From Spirodela intermedia (lineage: Eukaryota > Streptophyta > Magnoliopsida > Alismatales > Araceae), in NCBI GenBank assembly GCA_902729315.2, contig CACVBZ020000002.1, positions 1-60,626 of the forward strand: a stretch of 60,626 nt of DNA. The letters run 5' to 3'. Positions 58,923 to 60,626 of the stretch are shown here, piece after piece. Under the pieces are notes generated by a model. It saw only the letters and a list, made by a program, of their open reading frames with translations, was not told the origin of the DNA and ran no database searches. Made by a program: the position numbers and the translations under genes. Each line of letters opens with the position of its first letter. Within the stretch, counting starts at the first letter, position 1.

Positions 58923-59374
58923 TGTTGAAATTAATCTCAATGTGGACAATGATATATGATATATATGAATTATAAATTATGTAATTATTATTGAATTAAT
59001 TTTACTTAAAATAATTCATTAGAATTTAAGTATTTGAGATTACAACATCTCTCATAAATATGAGTATAAAAATAAATCTATGTAGAGATTAGGTTTTATT
59101 TTAATTTTATGATAGGTTAAATTAGAAAAAGACATCAAGAGACTAACCACTTCTTATCTATAAATAAGAGGTCATGGTCTTTAGGTCACACATTGTGAGT
59201 TACTTTTACAGCATCCCATCCCTCTAGAGCAAGTCATTAGATGACTCCCCTGTGTTGTTTCAAAAGGTTATTCTCGTACTTGTGACTTCATGAATTCATG
59301 TATGATTTTAATTTATTCTCATTATATTTTATCATTCTCCATTTATCTCAACACTAGTTCCTTTATATCCAACA
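58923..59374 (+). repeat. 3' LTR (452 bp)
   Basis: Begins TGTTGAAATTAATCTC and ends TCCAACA. It aligns with 50821-51174 but carries about 90 extra bases near 59238-59328. Confidence 0.9.
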
Positions 59375-59526
59375 AGAAGGAGAGAGAGGGAGAGAGAGGG
59401 AGAGAGAGGGGGAGAGAGGGGGAGAGAGAGAGAGGGAGAGGGAGCAAGAGAGAGAGGAAGAGAGGGAGAGAGGGAGAGAGAGGGAGAGAGAGTGAGAGAG
59501 AGTGAGAGAGAGAAAGGGAGAGAGAT
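59375..59526. repeat. GA/GGGA compound microsatellite
   Basis: Continuation of the simple repeat at 50581-50820, on the other side of the copia insertion. Confidence 0.9.
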
Positions 59527-59868
59527 TAAATGGGCTTTCCATGATTGGGCTTAGTCTGTTCCGATTCGTGAAAGGTAGGTGTGAAGCATTATTAATACAT
59601 TATAATGGGATTTGTGTAATAAAAAAGACGTAATCTTTTATGTAATAGGAATAGCCTCATCGAGGGGTAGCACAATATAGCCTTACAGAAAAAATGCCGG
59701 CCAAAGAAATTACTTTCAAAGGGGAGGGGTCACATCGGCCTTCCGAGTGGGCTCAAGCCCATTGAGGACATGACAGAGCTGGGCTACATTTGATTCTGGG
59801 CCAGGCCCAAAATTGGGCATAAAACCAAGCTCAAACATAAAAACAAGGTTGGCCGATTCCACTGTTGG
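59527..59868. promoter_or_regulatory. Second TGGGCY-rich segment
   Basis: TGGGCT or TGGGCC words, both strands, occur around 59530, 59546, 59748, 59755, 59789, 59797, 59803 and 59865. They may be site II elements or part of a repeat. No adjacent gene start is recognised within the window. Confidence 0.4.
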
Positions 59869-60106
59869 GCCTCTTCTGAGCTAGAAGTATCTGCTCTTAA
59901 TTATAATTTTGACATTTATATATCATAAAAAAAGATCCATATTTTCCACATATACTGTGATTTAAAGGCATTCCCTCTGATTTTCAATTTTTTTTTTTTG
60001 CCGTCATCAGCAAGGTGCCCAACGGAAGGAACATAAGAATAATTTTTTATGATATATAACTATAAAAATTATAATTAAGAGCAGATATTTCTAGCTCAGA
60101 AGAGGC
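59869..60106. repeat. 65-bp inverted repeat with 109-bp spacer
   Basis: Left arm 59869-59933 and right arm 60043-60106 are near-perfect reverse complements. Shared parts are GCCTCTTCTGAGCTAGAA, TATCTGCTCTTAATTATAAT and ATATATCATAAAAAA. There are only a few mismatches, near the arms' middle. It has the shape of a fold-back or MITE-like element, or of a hairpin transcript. No coding region or clear target duplication is seen. Confidence 0.8.
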
Positions 60107-60626
60107 TCTCAATCTACCGAGCCTTTGTGGTTCATCACCTTGGCCAAATAATATATACGACTATATATTTATGTGTATATACTAATTTTTGTTGTTCTAA
60201 AAACCTGTGCTTGCTATATTTGGGAGTGATTATAACCCACTATTTATAGCCTCGGATGTATAGGACCATGTAATGTCTATGTCGAACCCTGGACAAGTCC
60301 AATCTTGTGCATTTCAAGGGCCATTATTTTAATTTATTAAATATCCTTCAGTATATTAATCGGACGCCTTTTCATTCTTGTTTAAACCATTTGTAGTAGT
60401 AACAATAAGTTTAATGATTGTGATTATATTATCGTTGGTGTCGGGTATGTTTCTGAGAATAATAATCTGAAGAAGAAGAAGATGAGTCCACCCACCCCTC
60501 CTGTGTGTTGCACATGCAGCGCCCCCGGTAGGGAGGGTCAACGTCGGCGATGAATGGACGGCCGTCGCGTCGGACCCGTCGTCTTCCCCACCACAAGGCT
60601 TCACGAGCCCACCTCGCCCGCTCGAC
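60107..60626. other. Right edge, no gene recognised
   Basis: AT-rich to 60470, then GC-rich to the end (60480-60626). The GC-rich end may be the start of a gene beyond the window, but the visible open frame resembles no known product. Confidence 0.35.

Larger units (their letters stand above)
50821..59374 (+). mobile_element. Ty1/copia retrotransposon with exact target duplication
   Basis: Both ends are clear: 5' LTR 50821-51174 and 3' LTR 58923-59374. They are flanked by the identical 5-base duplication AGAAG (50816-50820 and 59375-59379). The primer site TGGTATCAGAGCC (initiator Met tRNA) is at 51177-51189. A long leader follows, then gag, a zinc knuckle, protease, GAG-pre-integrase, integrase, RT and RNase H in copia order. 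Frames are interrupted by many stops, so the element is dead. A 1637-bp solo LTR with its own duplication interrupts gag; without it the element is about 6.9 kb. The LTRs differ by many substitutions and an extra 90-base segment in the 3' copy, so insertion was not recent. Confidence 0.92.

Overview
The window looks like a segment of a flowering-plant nuclear genome. It has intron-split genes with plant-specific products (three plastid or mitochondrial proteins with transit peptides, an NAC factor, a SPARK-type receptor kinase, an LEA-2/NHL protein), degraded Ty1/copia elements with plant-type primer sites, and many GA/TC microsatellites. Very GC-rich exons (receptor kinase, NAC, LEA-2) set in AT-rich intergenic DNA suggest a monocot; that is inference, not proof.

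Layout. 504-10369 is a complete SMC2 (condensin) gene of 20 exons, conceptual product 1173 aa. 11624-13148 is a Ycf54/LCAA homologue (plastid chlorophyll-cyclase factor). 13.8-16.0 kb is a decayed copia remnant on the minus strand. 17112-19055 is a single-exon SPARK-domain receptor-like kinase, and 19775-20422 a single-exon LEA-2/NHL protein with seven W-box cores just upstream. 25084-25545 is an NFD6-like mitochondrial protein and 26467-27171 a LURP-one-related protein. 27.3-34.0 kb has no supportable gene, only simple repeats. 34055-41601 is an old copia element with two LTRs, carrying an integrase module in the opposite orientation and a foreign 1.9-kb LTR. 44035-45716 encodes plastid ribosomal protein bL17. 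A broken GAMYB-like MYB fragment lies near 46.4 kb. 48207-49214 is an ATAF-like NAC gene. 50821-59374 is a second copia element whose boundaries and 5-bp target duplication can be read exactly; a 1637-bp solo LTR with its own target duplication sits inside its gag gene. The window ends with a TGGGCY-rich segment and a 65-bp inverted repeat.

All eight intact host genes lie on the minus strand. They are not a pathway cluster: they serve chromosome condensation, chlorophyll synthesis, organelle translation, mitochondrial function, signalling and stress transcription. I see no previously undescribed multi-gene system. The most informative items are the dated nest of retroelements, the seven-site W-box cluster, two consecutive GC-AG introns in SMC2, the gene-less TGGGCY island at 42.0-42.6 kb and the terminal inverted repeat. 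Exon limits were set by hand from splice sites, reading-frame continuity and family knowledge; no alignment or transcript evidence was available.
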